Assembly (NCBI RefSeq): GCF_002897375.1
Contig: NZ_BFAG01000020.1
Span: 1 to 62,614, forward strand
Reading direction: 5' to 3'
DNA length: 62,614 nt
From: Deinococcus aerius
Lineage (GTDB): Bacteria; Deinococcota; Deinococci; Deinococcales; Deinococcaceae
The notes under the pieces are model-generated. The model did not search any database. It saw only the letters and a program-made list of their open reading frames with translations, and was not told the DNA's origin. Below, piece by piece: positions 30,758 through 44,821 of the stretch (position 1 is the stretch's first letter; each line of letters begins with the position of its first letter). The position numbers were made by a program, and so were the translations under genes.

Positions 30758-31114
30758 ATGGGGGGAGTGACGCCTTCTTCCTTGCCTAAGGCGCACGACG
30801 AGCGGGTCCGACTGCTGCTCTCACGGCGGCGGCAGGAGCTGGAAATGCGGGCGCAGGAGGAGCGGCTTCGGGTGGCCGAGGACGGGCCGATCCGGGAGGA
30901 CCTGGAGCGGCACCTGGTCCTCCTCGACCGGCAACTCGGGGGCTGGCACGAGCGGCGGCTGGACCTGATGCAAATGGTCGCGCCCCACCCGGAGTGGGCG
31001 GGGCGCGTCCGGTTGCCACGAGCCGCCGAGCTGCCCGCCGCGGTCCTGGCGGTCCACCTGCACGGAATCACCCCTGTACACCGCCTGGTTGGGCTGACCG
31101 GCTCCCTGCCCTGA
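30758..31114 (+). pseudogene. IS110-family transposase remnant
   Basis: 118 codons matching the central part of IS110-type transposases. The telling segments are HDERVRLLLSRRRQELEMRA and PIREDLERHLVLLDRQL, equivalent to the linker helix between the two domains. The end (HRLVGLTGSLP) resembles the region after the helix-hairpin-helix of the C-terminal domain. The DEDD catalytic part upstream is missing. Identification is by pattern only. Confidence 0.5.
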
Positions 31115-31136
31115 GCACCGACGGTGCCCCGCGCCC

Positions 31137-31997
31137 TCAGGGGAGGGGGCCCCGGGCCAGCCAGTTCGTCAGCACCCGCGTGACGGCCTCCGCCGCGTCG
31201 TGCTGCACGAAGTGGCCCGCGCCCGGCAGCGTGACCAGCGTGAGGTCGCGTTCCACCCACTGCCAGGTGTCGTTCAGGCCCCCCGGCAGCAGGGCCTCGT
31301 CGTCCAGCCCGTGGATGACCAGGGTGGGGGCCTGAACCTTGACGACCGGGCCCCGGGGTTCCCGGTACGGCGGGCGCGGGTAGTTCTGCTTGTAGTAGTG
31401 CAGGAGCGCCTCGAAGTCCGAGCGGCCCAGAGCCTCCCGGTAGCGTTCGCGGGCCATGTCGTCCCTCACCCAGCCGGTCAATCGCTCCAGGTCGAGCCGC
31501 TCGTGCGCGCCCTCCTCCTGAAAGGCGCGCGCGTACTCGCTGTTTCGCTGCTGCTCGGGATTGCGGGCCAGTTCGCGCGCCAGGCCCTGCGGGTGCGGCA
31601 GGTTCAGGATCACCAGGCGCTCGACCATCTCCGGGAAGTGCATGGCGAACTGCCAGGCAATCGCCCCGCCCCAGTCGTGTCCCACCAGGATGGCCCGCTC
31701 CTCGCCGAGGTCCCGGATGATGGCCGCCACGTCGCCCAGCAGGTGCCGCATGGCGTAGGGCTCGCCCCCTTTGGGCTGGTCGCTGAGGTTGTAGCCCCGC
31801 AGGTCGGGGGCGGCGACTCGGTACGCCCCGGCGAGCGCGGGCATCTGATGACGCCAGGTGTACCAGAAGTCCGGGAAGCCGTGCAGCATCACGATCAGCG
31901 GACCCTCGCCCAGGGTGACGTAGTGCAGGCGGACGCCGCTGTTCTCGGCGAAATGGTGGGAGACCTGGGTGTCGAGGTCCGGGGTGGAGGGCGTCAC
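31137..31997 (-). CDS. Alpha/beta hydrolase, epoxide hydrolase-like
   Basis: 286 residues. The oxyanion motif [11 protein letters not shown], nucleophile elbow VGHDWGG (Asp nucleophile, as in epoxide hydrolases and dehalogenases), acid [12 protein letters not shown] and His in GAGHFVQHD are all in place. It probably opens epoxides or related electrophiles. The GTG start is supported by AGGAGG and by a 4-bp GTGA overlap with the upstream monooxygenase. The pair is therefore one operon in which an epoxide or similar product of the monooxygenase could be hydrolysed. Confidence 0.86.
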   Translation of the reverse strand: MTPSTPDLDTQVSHHFAENSGVRLHYVTLGEGPLIVMLHGFPDFWYTWRHQMPALAGAYRVAAPDLRGYNLSDQPKGGEPYAMRHLLGDVAAIIRDLGEERAILVGHDWGGAIAWQFAMHFPEMVERLVILNLPHPQGLARELARNPEQQRNSEYARAFQEEGAHERLDLERLTGWVRDDMARERYREALGRSDFEALLHYYKQNYPRPPYREPRGPVVKVQAPTLVIHGLDDEALLPGGLNDTWQWVERDLTLVTLPGAGHFVQHDAAEAVTRVLTNWLARGPLP

Positions 31998-33460
31998 GTG
32001 ATCCTCCTGGGGGCGTGGAAGGGTGCTCCGGCGGGGCGGGTGCGCAGGAGCGAGACCACCTCCGGGGAGAGGGCGGGCTCCGCGTCCTGAACCGTCCCGC
32101 CCAGCGCGCGGGCGAGGCTGCCCCCCAGGACCCGCGCCAGGATGGCCGGGCGCGCGAGGACCGATGGTGGCCGGAGGTTCATGATCATGTCCACAAAGGC
32201 GCCCGCCACCACCTCGTCCCGCACGGCCTGCCCCAGCACCAGGTTTCCGTAGGCGTGCCGCAGGCGCAGGCCCGGCCCCGCGCTCGCCCCGGTGAGCTTG
32301 ACTCCCGGCCAGCGCAGGTCCTCGCCCGTGGCGACCTGCCAGGGCGCGGCGACGACCCGGGCGAGCGCCTTCTGAAAGGCGTGCTCGAAGTCCGGCCCAC
32401 CCGTCCTCAGGCTCGTCTCCAGGGCCGCGGCACTCACGGCCGCCGCGCTCATGCCCTGCCCGTAGATGGGGTTGTAGTGGCACACGGCGTCCCCCAGGGC
32501 GATCAGGCCGCGCGGCCAGCGCGGGAGGCGCTCGAAGTGCCGCCAGGTGTTCGTGGGCGTGCGGTAGCCGCGGATGGGGGTCAGGGGCTCGGCGACGCGG
32601 ATCGCCTCGTACAGGCCGGGGTCGGGCAGGTCGCGGGCCCAGGCCAGGAAGCCCGCCTCGTCGGTGGGGGGGTGGTGCCCCGCGAAGCCGCCCAGGGTCA
32701 CGTGCCAGCGCCCGTCCTCGACCGGCAGGATCAGGCCCGCCCGCGGGTTGTGCGGCGGGCGCCCGTTGATGATGAGTCCGTGCCAGGGGGCGGGGAAGCC
32801 CTCGGGGCGCCGGTAGAAGCGCGAGGCGTACCCGATGTCGGAGGTGACGCTCTCCTCGGGCACCGCCCCGTACCCGAGATCCTGAAGCCAGCCGCCCAGC
32901 TTCGAGGTCCGCCCGCTCGCCTCGACCACCAGATCGGCGTGCAGGACCTCGGGGCCCTCCCGCCCATCCCGGTAGCGCACCTGCACGCCGGACACGCCCG
33001 TCCCGTCCTCGCGGCCCACCAGCCGGGTGACCTCGGTGGCCGGAAGAAAGCGGACGTTCGTGTGCTCGCGCAGCCACTGCCGCACCTGCCACTCCAGCAG
33101 GAAGCGGCTGAAGGCGAGGTACTCGCCCTGCCCCCTCAGCGGCGCGGCCGGGAGTCTCCCGGCGGGCGTGACCTGCAAGACCGGGATGCCTTCCCGGGTA
33201 TGAAAGGCGCCCGCCTGGGCCAGGGAGGCGAGCAGGCCGGGGAACAGCTCGGCCAGAATCTCGTGCCCGCGGGGCAGCAGGCCGTGCGCGTGATGGGACT
33301 GCGGCACGCCCGCCCGGTGATCGGGCGCTTCCGGGAACACGTCGCGGTCGAGCACCGTCACGTCGCCGTAGTGCTCACTCAGAACGCGGGCGGCCAGCAG
33401 GCCCGCCATGCTTCCCCCGATGACGAGGGCGTGTCGGCCAGCAGTGGCGAGGTCAGTCAT
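31994..33460 (-). CDS. FAD-dependent monooxygenase
   Basis: A 488-residue flavoprotein. The FAD-binding [20 protein letters not shown] at the N-terminus and the second FAD motif [20 protein letters not shown] place it with the PHBH-like monooxygenases of the large FAD-dependent/halogenase-related group. The middle [15 protein letters not shown] is the DG-type motif. The substrate is unknown. It is the first gene of a two-gene operon with an epoxide hydrolase-like enzyme, and a TetR-type operator lies upstream. Confidence 0.83.
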   Translation of the reverse strand: MTDLATAGRHALVIGGSMAGLLAARVLSEHYGDVTVLDRDVFPEAPDHRAGVPQSHHAHGLLPRGHEILAELFPGLLASLAQAGAFHTREGIPVLQVTPAGRLPAAPLRGQGEYLAFSRFLLEWQVRQWLREHTNVRFLPATEVTRLVGREDGTGVSGVQVRYRDGREGPEVLHADLVVEASGRTSKLGGWLQDLGYGAVPEESVTSDIGYASRFYRRPEGFPAPWHGLIINGRPPHNPRAGLILPVEDGRWHVTLGGFAGHHPPTDEAGFLAWARDLPDPGLYEAIRVAEPLTPIRGYRTPTNTWRHFERLPRWPRGLIALGDAVCHYNPIYGQGMSAAAVSAAALETSLRTGGPDFEHAFQKALARVVAAPWQVATGEDLRWPGVKLTGASAGPGLRLRHAYGNLVLGQAVRDEVVAGAFVDMIMNLRPPSVLARPAILARVLGGSLARALGGTVQDAEPALSPEVVSLLRTRPAGAPFHAPRRIT

Positions 33461-33523
33461 GGGCGGCTCCTTGGGGTGAGGGGGGGCGAAGATGGACACG
33501 ACGGAAGGCTGGACCTGGAGAAG

Positions 33524-33545
33524 TTTGTAAGTAATCACTAACAAA
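33524..33545 (-). promoter_or_regulatory. TetR-type operator before the monooxygenase
   Basis: TTTGTAAGT-AATC-ACTAACAAA is a 9+4+9 inverted repeat with one mismatch, in an AT-rich gap between the tetR stop and the monooxygenase start. A related sequence precedes tetR at 34100-34119, so both are probably bound by the same regulator. Confidence 0.65.
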
Positions 33546-33560
33546 AAGGGAAAAAGAAGC

Positions 33561-34097
33561 TCAGGGGTCCTCCCAGACCAGCAGTTCCGGGAGGTCGAGG
33601 ACCGAGGCGATGGTGATCAGCATGCCAGACGCGAAGAAGTTCTGGACCTGCGTGTGCGAGGCCCCGGACAGGGCGCGCACCTCCTCAAACAGCGCCCGGT
33701 AGCGGCGGCGGACCTCCTGGCGGATCTCGTCCTCCCCGCTGGCGCTGAAGGCCTGGAGCAGCAGCAGCAACTCGTGGCGCCGCGAGCGCAGCCCCTCGTA
33801 GGCGAGTCCCATCGCGTCCATTTTGTCCCCCTGGGTGGACTGGGCGGCGACGGTGAAGACCCGCTGGACGTGGGAGAAGACCGCGTCCACGGCCGCCAGG
33901 AACAACTCCCGCTTGGTCCCGAAGAGGCGAAAGACGTAGGGCTGCGAGATCCCCACGCGCCGGGCGATGGTCTCCGTCGAACCCCCGGCGTACCCGCGCC
34001 CGGCGAACTCCTCGATGGCCGCCTCAATCACGGCCGCGCGCCGCTCCTCGCCCGACTGCCGGGCGGGAGGCGTGGAGCCAGGGGTGGAGCGGGTCAT
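33561..34097 (-). CDS. TetR-family regulator
   Basis: 178 residues. The N-terminal helix-turn-helix is clear (ERRAAVIEAAIEEFAGRGY, then ARRVGISQPYVFRLFGTKRELF). The C-terminal ligand domain is all-helical and divergent. It lies directly upstream of the monooxygenase-hydrolase pair on the same strand, with similar operator-like repeats before itself and before the pair. It is likely an autoregulating repressor released by the substrate. Confidence 0.88.
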   Translation of the reverse strand: MTRSTPGSTPPARQSGEERRAAVIEAAIEEFAGRGYAGGSTETIARRVGISQPYVFRLFGTKRELFLAAVDAVFSHVQRVFTVAAQSTQGDKMDAMGLAYEGLRSRRHELLLLLQAFSASGEDEIRQEVRRRYRALFEEVRALSGASHTQVQNFFASGMLITIASVLDLPELLVWEDP

Positions 34098-34099
34098 AA

Positions 34100-34119
34100 G
34101 TTAGTTTGTACTTACTAAC
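34100..34119 (-). promoter_or_regulatory. TetR-type operator before tetR
   Basis: GTTAGT-TTGTACTT-ACTAAC is a perfect 6+8+6 inverted repeat three bases upstream of the tetR start. It shares ACTAACAA and TTTGTA words with the site at 33524-33545. Confidence 0.6.
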
Positions 34120-34586
34120 AAGGCGAAGTCAAGGGGGCGCTCGAGGACCCCCGCCTCCCTCACACCTTCATGAACTAAGGAAGGTCGGGAACTCTCGCCC
34201 AGCCCTGCTCCGCGGTCAGCCCATACGGCCCATACCTCTCCGCGGTGCCGAAGCAGGCCGCATCCCCCAAACTCAAGCCCTACGGACTCTTGCGCGCGGA
34301 GTAGAACGCCGCCTTCGCTCGGCACCCTCATCGAAGACCAGCTCCGGCACGAAGGGGGCGAGCCTGGCCCACGACGCCTGCACTTGGCCGTGCGTGTACT
34401 CACCGCGACCCACCCCGCCCGCTCAACTGTCCCTGCTCGCCACCGTCGCTTTCAGCAATGGGCGGCCTTCGAGAGGTGGCGGGCAACGGTACAGCAGGCG
34501 GCCTGAACGTCAGGCTCCCTGTCTTTCCAAGACTCCCGCTTTTTGGACGCCAACAACCCGCCACAACCATGTAAGGTGAGGGGCCC

Positions 34587-34740
34587 ATGGCATGCCTCGC
34601 CGTCCGCCTGCTGGGACCCCAAAGGTTCGGGTGGACGGTGGGCCTGTGGGCGTCACGTCCCGCAAAGCGCTCGCGCTCCTGGCGTACCTGGTGATGGAAC
34701 CCGGTCCCCACGCCCGCGGAAAGCTCGCCGGGCTGCGCGC
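34587..34740 (+). pseudogene. Frameshifted N-terminus of a SARP/BTAD-type regulator
   Basis: The frame from the ATG at 34587 gives MACLAVRLLG. A one-base slip within 34614-34620 continues it as TPKVRVDGGPVGVTSRKALA, then LLAYLVMEPGPHARGKLAGL. This is the typical start of large BTAD/SARP transcriptional regulators. The remainder of the roughly 900-residue protein is missing. Confidence 0.5.
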
Positions 34741-34868
34741 AGGGCGCCGCGAAGCGGAACACCTCGGTGGGCGCGACCGGCCGCGCCAGGGCCAGGAGGG
34801 ACGGCTCCCGGGGTGCGCCGCCCCCGGCGCCGAACACCACGCCGCCCGACTGCTTGGCCCCACGGCTG

Positions 34869-34991
34869 GACCCCCGCTGGCGAGAATGGTACGACCACCG
34901 AATCGAGTCGTACCGCTTCCCACAGGGCGCAGCGGCTCGGCTGGCCTACGTGCTGCAAGGCGGGCAGGTCAGCGTCAGACCGGTGGAGTGA
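34869..34991 (+). pseudogene. C-terminal fragment of an unknown gene
   Basis: The frame WREWYDHRIESYRFPQGAAAR followed by LAYVLQGGQVSVRPVE and a stop has good codon bias but no start and no recognised family. It lies downstream of the SARP-like remnant and need not belong to it. Confidence 0.3.
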
Positions 34992-35053
34992 GCCGCTGGC
35001 CCCGTGACCAGGAGGCCTGCACTTGAAATTGATGCAGAGCACCCGAGGTTTCC

Positions 35054-35893
<840 letters not shown>

Positions 35894-35957
35894 CCCGTCC
35901 CCCCGGAAGCGCCCCTCTCGAAGTCTCCTTCCACTATACCGGGATACCCGCCTTGCG

Positions 35958-37246
<1,289 letters not shown>

Positions 37247-37378
37247 GGTGGCCATCTCCGCCGCCCACCGGCACGAACGCGGAAGCCTGTGCTTCCCCGT
37301 TCCCCGGCGCCGGGTTCGGCGGGGAAGACCCGGTGACGAGCAGGTTGAACCAGGCCGCTTCCTCCGAAGGGAACTGGG

Positions 37379-38725
<1,347 letters not shown>

Positions 38726-38732
38726 CGGGGCC

Positions 38733-39350
38733 TCACGGGGCGAAGAAGACCGTCTCGTCCTCGCCCTGCAGGCGGATGTCGAAGCGGTAGACGGCGCCGT
38801 CCGGTGTGTCCTCCCGCCGGGCGATCAGGGTGTGGCGGCGCTCCCCGGGCACCAGGGCGAGGAGGGGATCGGCGCTGTTGTCCTCGTCGCTGAAATACAC
38901 GGCGGTGAGCAGGTGGGTGAGGAGGCCACGCATCCCCAGCCACACGTTCAGCCGGGGGGCGAGGCCGGGGCCCGCCGAGCCCGGTTTGACCGTGTGGACG
39001 CGGTAGCTGTGGCCCGGGGTTCGGGTGTGGGTGCGGCTGTACCCGGGGAACGGGGCGTCGGCGCTCCGCGCGTACGTCCCGCCCGCGTCCGCCTGCCACA
39101 GCTCGATCAGGGCGTCCTCGACGGGCCGGCCGTCCCCGTCCAGCACCCGCCCCGTCAGGGTGATGCGCTCGCCGGGAACGTCGCTGCCGGGCTCCACCGT
39201 CCGGTCCCCCAGGAGGCCGGTCAGCCCCTGGAAGTCCACCAGCCCCTGGTGGAAGTACGGCCCGACGGTCTGGCTGGGCGTGGGCCCGAAGGCCCCTTCC
39301 GGGATGTTCGAGTCCTGCGGGGAGAGGGGCGCGCGGGGCTCACTCGTCAT
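38733..39350 (-). CDS. pcaG: Protocatechuate 3,4-dioxygenase alpha subunit
   Basis: 205 residues. The intradiol fold is seen in TPSQTVGPYFHQGL, LTGRVLDGDGRPVEDALIELWQA and RLNVWLGMRGLLTHL. The alpha subunit lacks the iron ligands but forms part of the active site with PcaH. It overlaps pcaH by 11 bp, so the two are translated in step. Confidence 0.93.
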   Translation of the reverse strand: MTSEPRAPLSPQDSNIPEGAFGPTPSQTVGPYFHQGLVDFQGLTGLLGDRTVEPGSDVPGERITLTGRVLDGDGRPVEDALIELWQADAGGTYARSADAPFPGYSRTHTRTPGHSYRVHTVKPGSAGPGLAPRLNVWLGMRGLLTHLLTAVYFSDEDNSADPLLALVPGERRHTLIARREDTPDGAVYRFDIRLQGEDETVFFAP

Positions 39351-40059
39351 GGCCGGGCTCCTCGAAGGGGGTCTGCGCGCCGCCGCCGAGCACGATGTCG
39401 AAGCGGTAGCCCAGCGCCCACCCGGGCCGCGTGAGGTTCAGGTCGAAGCGGCTGATCAGCCGTTGCCGCCCCTTCTCGTCGGGAATGCCCTGGTAGATCG
39501 GGTCGTGGGCGAGGAGGGGATCACCCGGAAAGTACATCTGCGACACGAGCCGCTGGGTGAAGTTGGTGCCGAACACGCTGAAGTGGATGTGGGCGGGCCG
39601 CCAGGCGTTGGGGTGGTTGCCCCAGGGGTAGGCGCCGGGGCGGATGGAGATGAGTTCGTACTCGCCGTTCCCGCCCGTCAGCATCCGGGCCGTGCCCGTG
39701 AAGTTGGGGTCGAGCGGCGCGTCGTGCTCATCCCGCCCGTGGACGTAGCGCCCGGCGGCGTTCGCCTGCCACGTCTCGATCAGCGCCCCGCGAATGGGCC
39801 GCCCGCTGCCGTCGAGGAGCCGTCCGCGCACGATGATCCGCTCCCCCAGCGGTTCGCCGTTCACCCGGGCGTTGCGGGTGGTGTCATGGTCGTCCGGGCG
39901 CAGGCGGCCCGCGCCGAAGACCGGGCCGTGCAGACCCTCCAGGGCGGCGGGCAGCGGGATCAGCCGCTCGTGCGGGGCCCGCCTCACGCTGCTGGTGTAC
40001 GGCGGGTAGAGGTGCGGCGCGTGGACGCTTCCCTGGGATTTGGGCGGCGACTGGGTCAT
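39340..40059 (-). CDS. pcaH: Protocatechuate 3,4-dioxygenase beta subunit
   Basis: 239 residues carrying the non-haem Fe(III) site. The ligand Tyr is in ISIRPGAYPWGNH, a second Tyr lies in the same domain, and the two His are in WRPAHIHFSVFG. The N-terminal PPYTSSVRRAPHERLIPLP is typical of PcaH. It cleaves protocatechuate between the hydroxyls to 3-carboxymuconate. Its ATG overlaps the stop of the pca(DC) fusion (ATGA). Confidence 0.94.
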   Translation of the reverse strand: MTQSPPKSQGSVHAPHLYPPYTSSVRRAPHERLIPLPAALEGLHGPVFGAGRLRPDDHDTTRNARVNGEPLGERIIVRGRLLDGSGRPIRGALIETWQANAAGRYVHGRDEHDAPLDPNFTGTARMLTGGNGEYELISIRPGAYPWGNHPNAWRPAHIHFSVFGTNFTQRLVSQMYFPGDPLLAHDPIYQGIPDEKGRQRLISRFDLNLTRPGWALGYRFDIVLGGGAQTPFEEPGHDE

Positions 40060-41216
40060 GGGTCGCTCCTTTCGGCGAGAACTCGCTTGGCGATCTGGAA
40101 GGCGCGGTTGGCGACGGGCACCCCCGCGTACACGGCGACCTGGAGGAACACCTCGCGCAGGTCCTCCGGGGTCACGCCCGTGTTGCGCGTGGCGCGGATG
40201 TGCATCTCCAGCTCGTGCTCGCGGGGAAGGGCGGTCAGCACGGCGAGGGTGAGCAGGTGACGGGTGCGCGGGTCGAGGCCGGGGCGGGACCAGGGGCCTC
40301 CCCAGGCGTACTCGGTGATGAAGGTCTGGAAGTCGCGGTCGAGGTCGGTGACGTTCCTACTCGCCCGGTCCACGTGCGCGTCCCCCAGGACCCGGCGCCG
40401 GACAGCCATCCCCTGCTCGTACCGGTCCGGGCTCGACTCCCCGGTGAGGAACTCCCGGAGAAGCCGGGCCACTTCCCCCGGGCGCTCCACCATCGGCAGG
40501 TGCGCGGCGCCGCGGATGAGCTCGAAGCGGGCGCCCATCTGGTCGGCCAGGGCGCGGCAGGCGTCGGGGGGGGTGCTGATGTCGTGCTCGCCACACAGGA
40601 CCAGCGTGGGGAGCCGGAGGGTCTGAATCTGCCCCGTGAGGTCGGCGTCCCGCAGGGCGGCGCAACTGCCCAGGTATCCGGCCTGGGGGCTGCGGGCGAG
40701 GAGGGTCGTGTACCCGTGCGCGGCGGCGGGCTGCGCCCCGAAGAAGTCGGGCGCGAACCAGCGCCGGATGAGGGCGGGGGCGAGTGCCGGAAGACCCCCG
40801 GCTTCCACCTGCTCGATGCGGGCCTGCCAGCTCCCGGGGGTCCCGATCTGCGGCAGCGTGTCCAGCAGCGCGAGCCGCTCCACCCTCTGCGGATGGGCGA
40901 GCGCGAACGCCTGGGCGATCACCCCACCCAGCGAGCAGCCCGCCAGCGACGCCCGCTCCAGGCCCAGCGCGCCAAGCAGGCCGAGGAGGTCCGTCACGTG
41001 GTCCTCCAGGCGGTACTCGCCCCCGGGCGCGTCCGAGAGGCCCTGGCCGCGCAGGTCGTACTGGATGACGTGAAAAGAGGTTTCCAGTTCCCTCGCCACC
41101 CCGTCCCACACGCGCAGGTCGCTGCCGATGGGGTTGAGGAGGACCAGGGGGGGCGGGGCCCCGGCGCCGGAGGCTCGCACGTGCAGGGTGAGGGGACCAA
41201 CGGGGAGGAACGTCAA
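40056..41216 (-). CDS. pcaL: Fused 3-oxoadipate enol-lactonase / carboxymuconolactone decarboxylase
   Basis: 386 residues forming a two-enzyme fusion. Residues 1-255 are an alpha/beta hydrolase (PcaD) with nucleophile GCSLGG, acid LVLCGEHDISTPP and His in GAAHLPMVE. Residues about 265-386 are the decarboxylase (PcaC), with GMAVRRRVLGDAHVDRA and the ELEMHIRATRNTGVTPEDLREV motif. Together they turn 4-carboxymuconolactone into 3-oxoadipate. The same fusion is known as PcaL in actinobacteria. The start is TTG, with AGGAG 6 bp upstream. It is first in the pca operon. Confidence 0.92.
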   Translation of the reverse strand: MTFLPVGPLTLHVRASGAGAPPPLVLLNPIGSDLRVWDGVARELETSFHVIQYDLRGQGLSDAPGGEYRLEDHVTDLLGLLGALGLERASLAGCSLGGVIAQAFALAHPQRVERLALLDTLPQIGTPGSWQARIEQVEAGGLPALAPALIRRWFAPDFFGAQPAAAHGYTTLLARSPQAGYLGSCAALRDADLTGQIQTLRLPTLVLCGEHDISTPPDACRALADQMGARFELIRGAAHLPMVERPGEVARLLREFLTGESSPDRYEQGMAVRRRVLGDAHVDRASRNVTDLDRDFQTFITEYAWGGPWSRPGLDPRTRHLLTLAVLTALPREHELEMHIRATRNTGVTPEDLREVFLQVAVYAGVPVANRAFQIAKRVLAERSDP

Positions 41217-41306
41217 AGAGAACTCCTGGCGGTGAGGGGCAACCGGGCTGAACGGATCGTCCCCAGCTTCCCGGCTTTCGGCCCCGGGGGCAAGGGGCCT
41301 GTTCCG

Positions 41307-42050
<744 letters not shown>

Positions 42051-42121
42051 GGGGGCAGTGTAGGGAAAGAGGGGGCGGGGAGGCCAGACGGCCGCCGCGC
42101 CGGGGGTCCCGGATCGCCCCC

Positions 42122-43038
<917 letters not shown>

Positions 43039-43039
<1 letters not shown>

Positions 43040-43809
43040 CAGCTCCCGTCCCCGATGGTCGTGCCGCCGTCCACGACGATGTTCTGCCCGGTGATAAAGG
43101 CCCCGGCGCGGGAGGCCAGCATGACCGCCACGCCCGCGACCTCGTGGACTTCCCCCACCCGGCGGAGCGGCGTGAGGGCGAGGCGGCGTTCCATCACCCC
43201 GGGCCGCTCCAGCATCGGGCGGGCGAAGGCCGTGCGGATCAGGCCCGGCGAGATGCTGTTCACCCGGATGTTCTGCGGCCCCCACTCCACCGCGAGGTTG
43301 CGGGCGAGCTGCGTGAGCCCCGCCTTGGACACCCCGTACACCCCCAGCGAGCGGTTGCCGCGCACCCCCGCGATGCTGGAGATGAGGGTGAGGCTGCCGC
43401 CTCTGACCATCAGGTGCTCCCTCACCAGCGTGGAGAGGTGCCACGCCGCCCCCAGGTTCACCTGCATGGTGAGGTCCCACTCGTCCTGGGAGGCTTCCCC
43501 CATCGGCCCGGAGTGCGGGGCGACTCCCGCGGCGTGGACCACGGCGTCCAGCCCCCCGAACTGGCGGACCGTTTCGGCGACGAGTGCGGCCAATTGGTCT
43601 CGGTCCTGCACGTCGCAGGGGACAGCCTGCGCCCTGACACCCTGATCTTGAAGTTCCTGCGCCGCTTCCCGGCAAGCCGCCCCATTCTCGGAGGACACCA
43701 CCACCGCCGCGCCCGCTTCCCCCATCGCCCGCGCGGTGGCCCGGCCGATCCCGCTCGATCCGCCTGTGATCAGGGCGACCTGCCCCCGCAGGCTGAAGAG
43801 GTCAGCCAC
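43039..43809 (-). CDS. SDR-family oxidoreductase
   Basis: A 256-residue classical short-chain dehydrogenase: GGSSGIGRATARAMG, HAAGVAPHSG, SISSIAGVRGN-type Ser, YGVSKAGL (Tyr and Lys) and NSISPGLIRT. The C-terminal FITGQNIVVDGG is typical of sugar and polyol dehydrogenases and FabG-like enzymes. It overlaps the lactonase gene upstream by 8 bp. In this operon it may oxidise or reduce a sugar acid or a hydroxylated ring product; the sequence alone does not decide. Confidence 0.88.
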
Positions 43810-44821
43810 GCCCGCCCCAATGGATCATCGGCGCCCCGGGAACCGGGCTGCGAAAGAAGGGAATGGCCGTGCCCCGCAGGCTGCCCAGGTACACCGTCCG
43901 CAGGTCGGGGCCGCCGAAGGTCAGGCTCGCCATCCAGGGGCAGAGGGCGCCGCAGTTGGCCGCCATCACCCCGGGCGTCACGTTGCGGGCGGCGAACGCC
44001 TGCTCGTAGGCGGCATTCGCCTCCGCGTCGCCATCGTCCAGCAGGGTCAGCAGTTCTCCTTCGGGCGTCAGGGCCACCAGCCGATCCGCGAAGATCAGGG
44101 TGATCCACAGGTTGCCGTACGCGTCGAAGGCGAAGCCGTCCGGGTGGCCGCCGAGGTCGGAGGGGCCGTACACCTCCCGGTCCGTCAGGGAGCCGTCGGG
44201 CCGAACCCGCAGGCGTGAAATCCGCCGCCCGGTGCTCTCCACCACGTACAGCCATTCCTCGTTCCGGTCAAAGCGAATCTCGTTCGTGCCGCAAAAGCCG
44301 TCGGCGACAATACGCGCTCCCTGTTCGTCCAGCAGGGCCACATACCCGTCGTTGGCCCGGGAGTTGAGCTGCTTCGTCCAGGGCTGCTCGCGGGTGGTCA
44401 CGCTGAACCAGACCCGCCCTTTCGAGTCCCGCAACGGGAAGTTCGCCTTCCCCAGCGGCTGCCCGTCAATCTCCGAGCAGATTGTCCGCACCTCTCCCGA
44501 GCGGGACATGATCTCGATGGCGTCCGTGCCCCAGTTGGCGATGATGAAGTCTCCCCCCCGGGTGAAGGCCAGCCCGTTGGGGAGGGAGCCCTGGGACTGC
44601 ACGTAGCGTGTCTCGAACTCCTGTGAGGTCACGGCTGCGGACGGCGGCACGATCAGTTGCTGCCCGCCGTCCGTGCCCAGCCGCATCACGCCGCCCCGCC
44701 CGTCCGCCGTCCAGACCGTGCCATCCCGCTCGGCCAGGATGCACTCGGGGCGTTGCAAATCATGGCCGAGGAAGCGGATGTCCCCCCGCCGTACCTGCCA
44801 GCCCTTCAGGGGATTGCTCAT
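43802..44821 (-). CDS. SMP-30/gluconolactonase-like lactonase
   Basis: A 339-residue six-bladed beta-propeller of the SMP-30 family. Recognisable parts are GHDLQRPECILAERDGTVWTAD (the first metal-ligand Glu), GSLPNGLAFTRGGDFIIANWG, FCGTNEIRFDRNEEWLYVVE and GGHPDGFAFDAYGNLWIT (Asp ligand). Such enzymes open sugar lactones using a divalent metal. Its start overlaps the stop of the upstream flavin monooxygenase (ATGA). Confidence 0.87.
   Translation of the reverse strand: MSNPLKGWQVRRGDIRFLGHDLQRPECILAERDGTVWTADGRGGVMRLGTDGGQQLIVPPSAAVTSQEFETRYVQSQGSLPNGLAFTRGGDFIIANWGTDAIEIMSRSGEVRTICSEIDGQPLGKANFPLRDSKGRVWFSVTTREQPWTKQLNSRANDGYVALLDEQGARIVADGFCGTNEIRFDRNEEWLYVVESTGRRISRLRVRPDGSLTDREVYGPSDLGGHPDGFAFDAYGNLWITLIFADRLVALTPEGELLTLLDDGDAEANAAYEQAFAARNVTPGVMAANCGALCPWMASLTFGGPDLRTVYLGSLRGTAIPFFRSPVPGAPMIHWGGRG

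Larger units (their letters stand above)
34120..35053. other. Decayed region with gene fragments
   Basis: More than 900 bp without an intact gene. It contains a frameshifted SARP-type regulator start (34587-34740) and a coding-like tail at 34869-34991. The rest shows only noise frames. Confidence 0.4.

Noticed and set aside
34400..34840. A 146-codon minus-strand frame (LLALARPVAPTEVFRFAAP)
   Set aside because: It overlaps the better-supported SARP-type remnant on the plus strand and shows no start site, no family and skewed composition.
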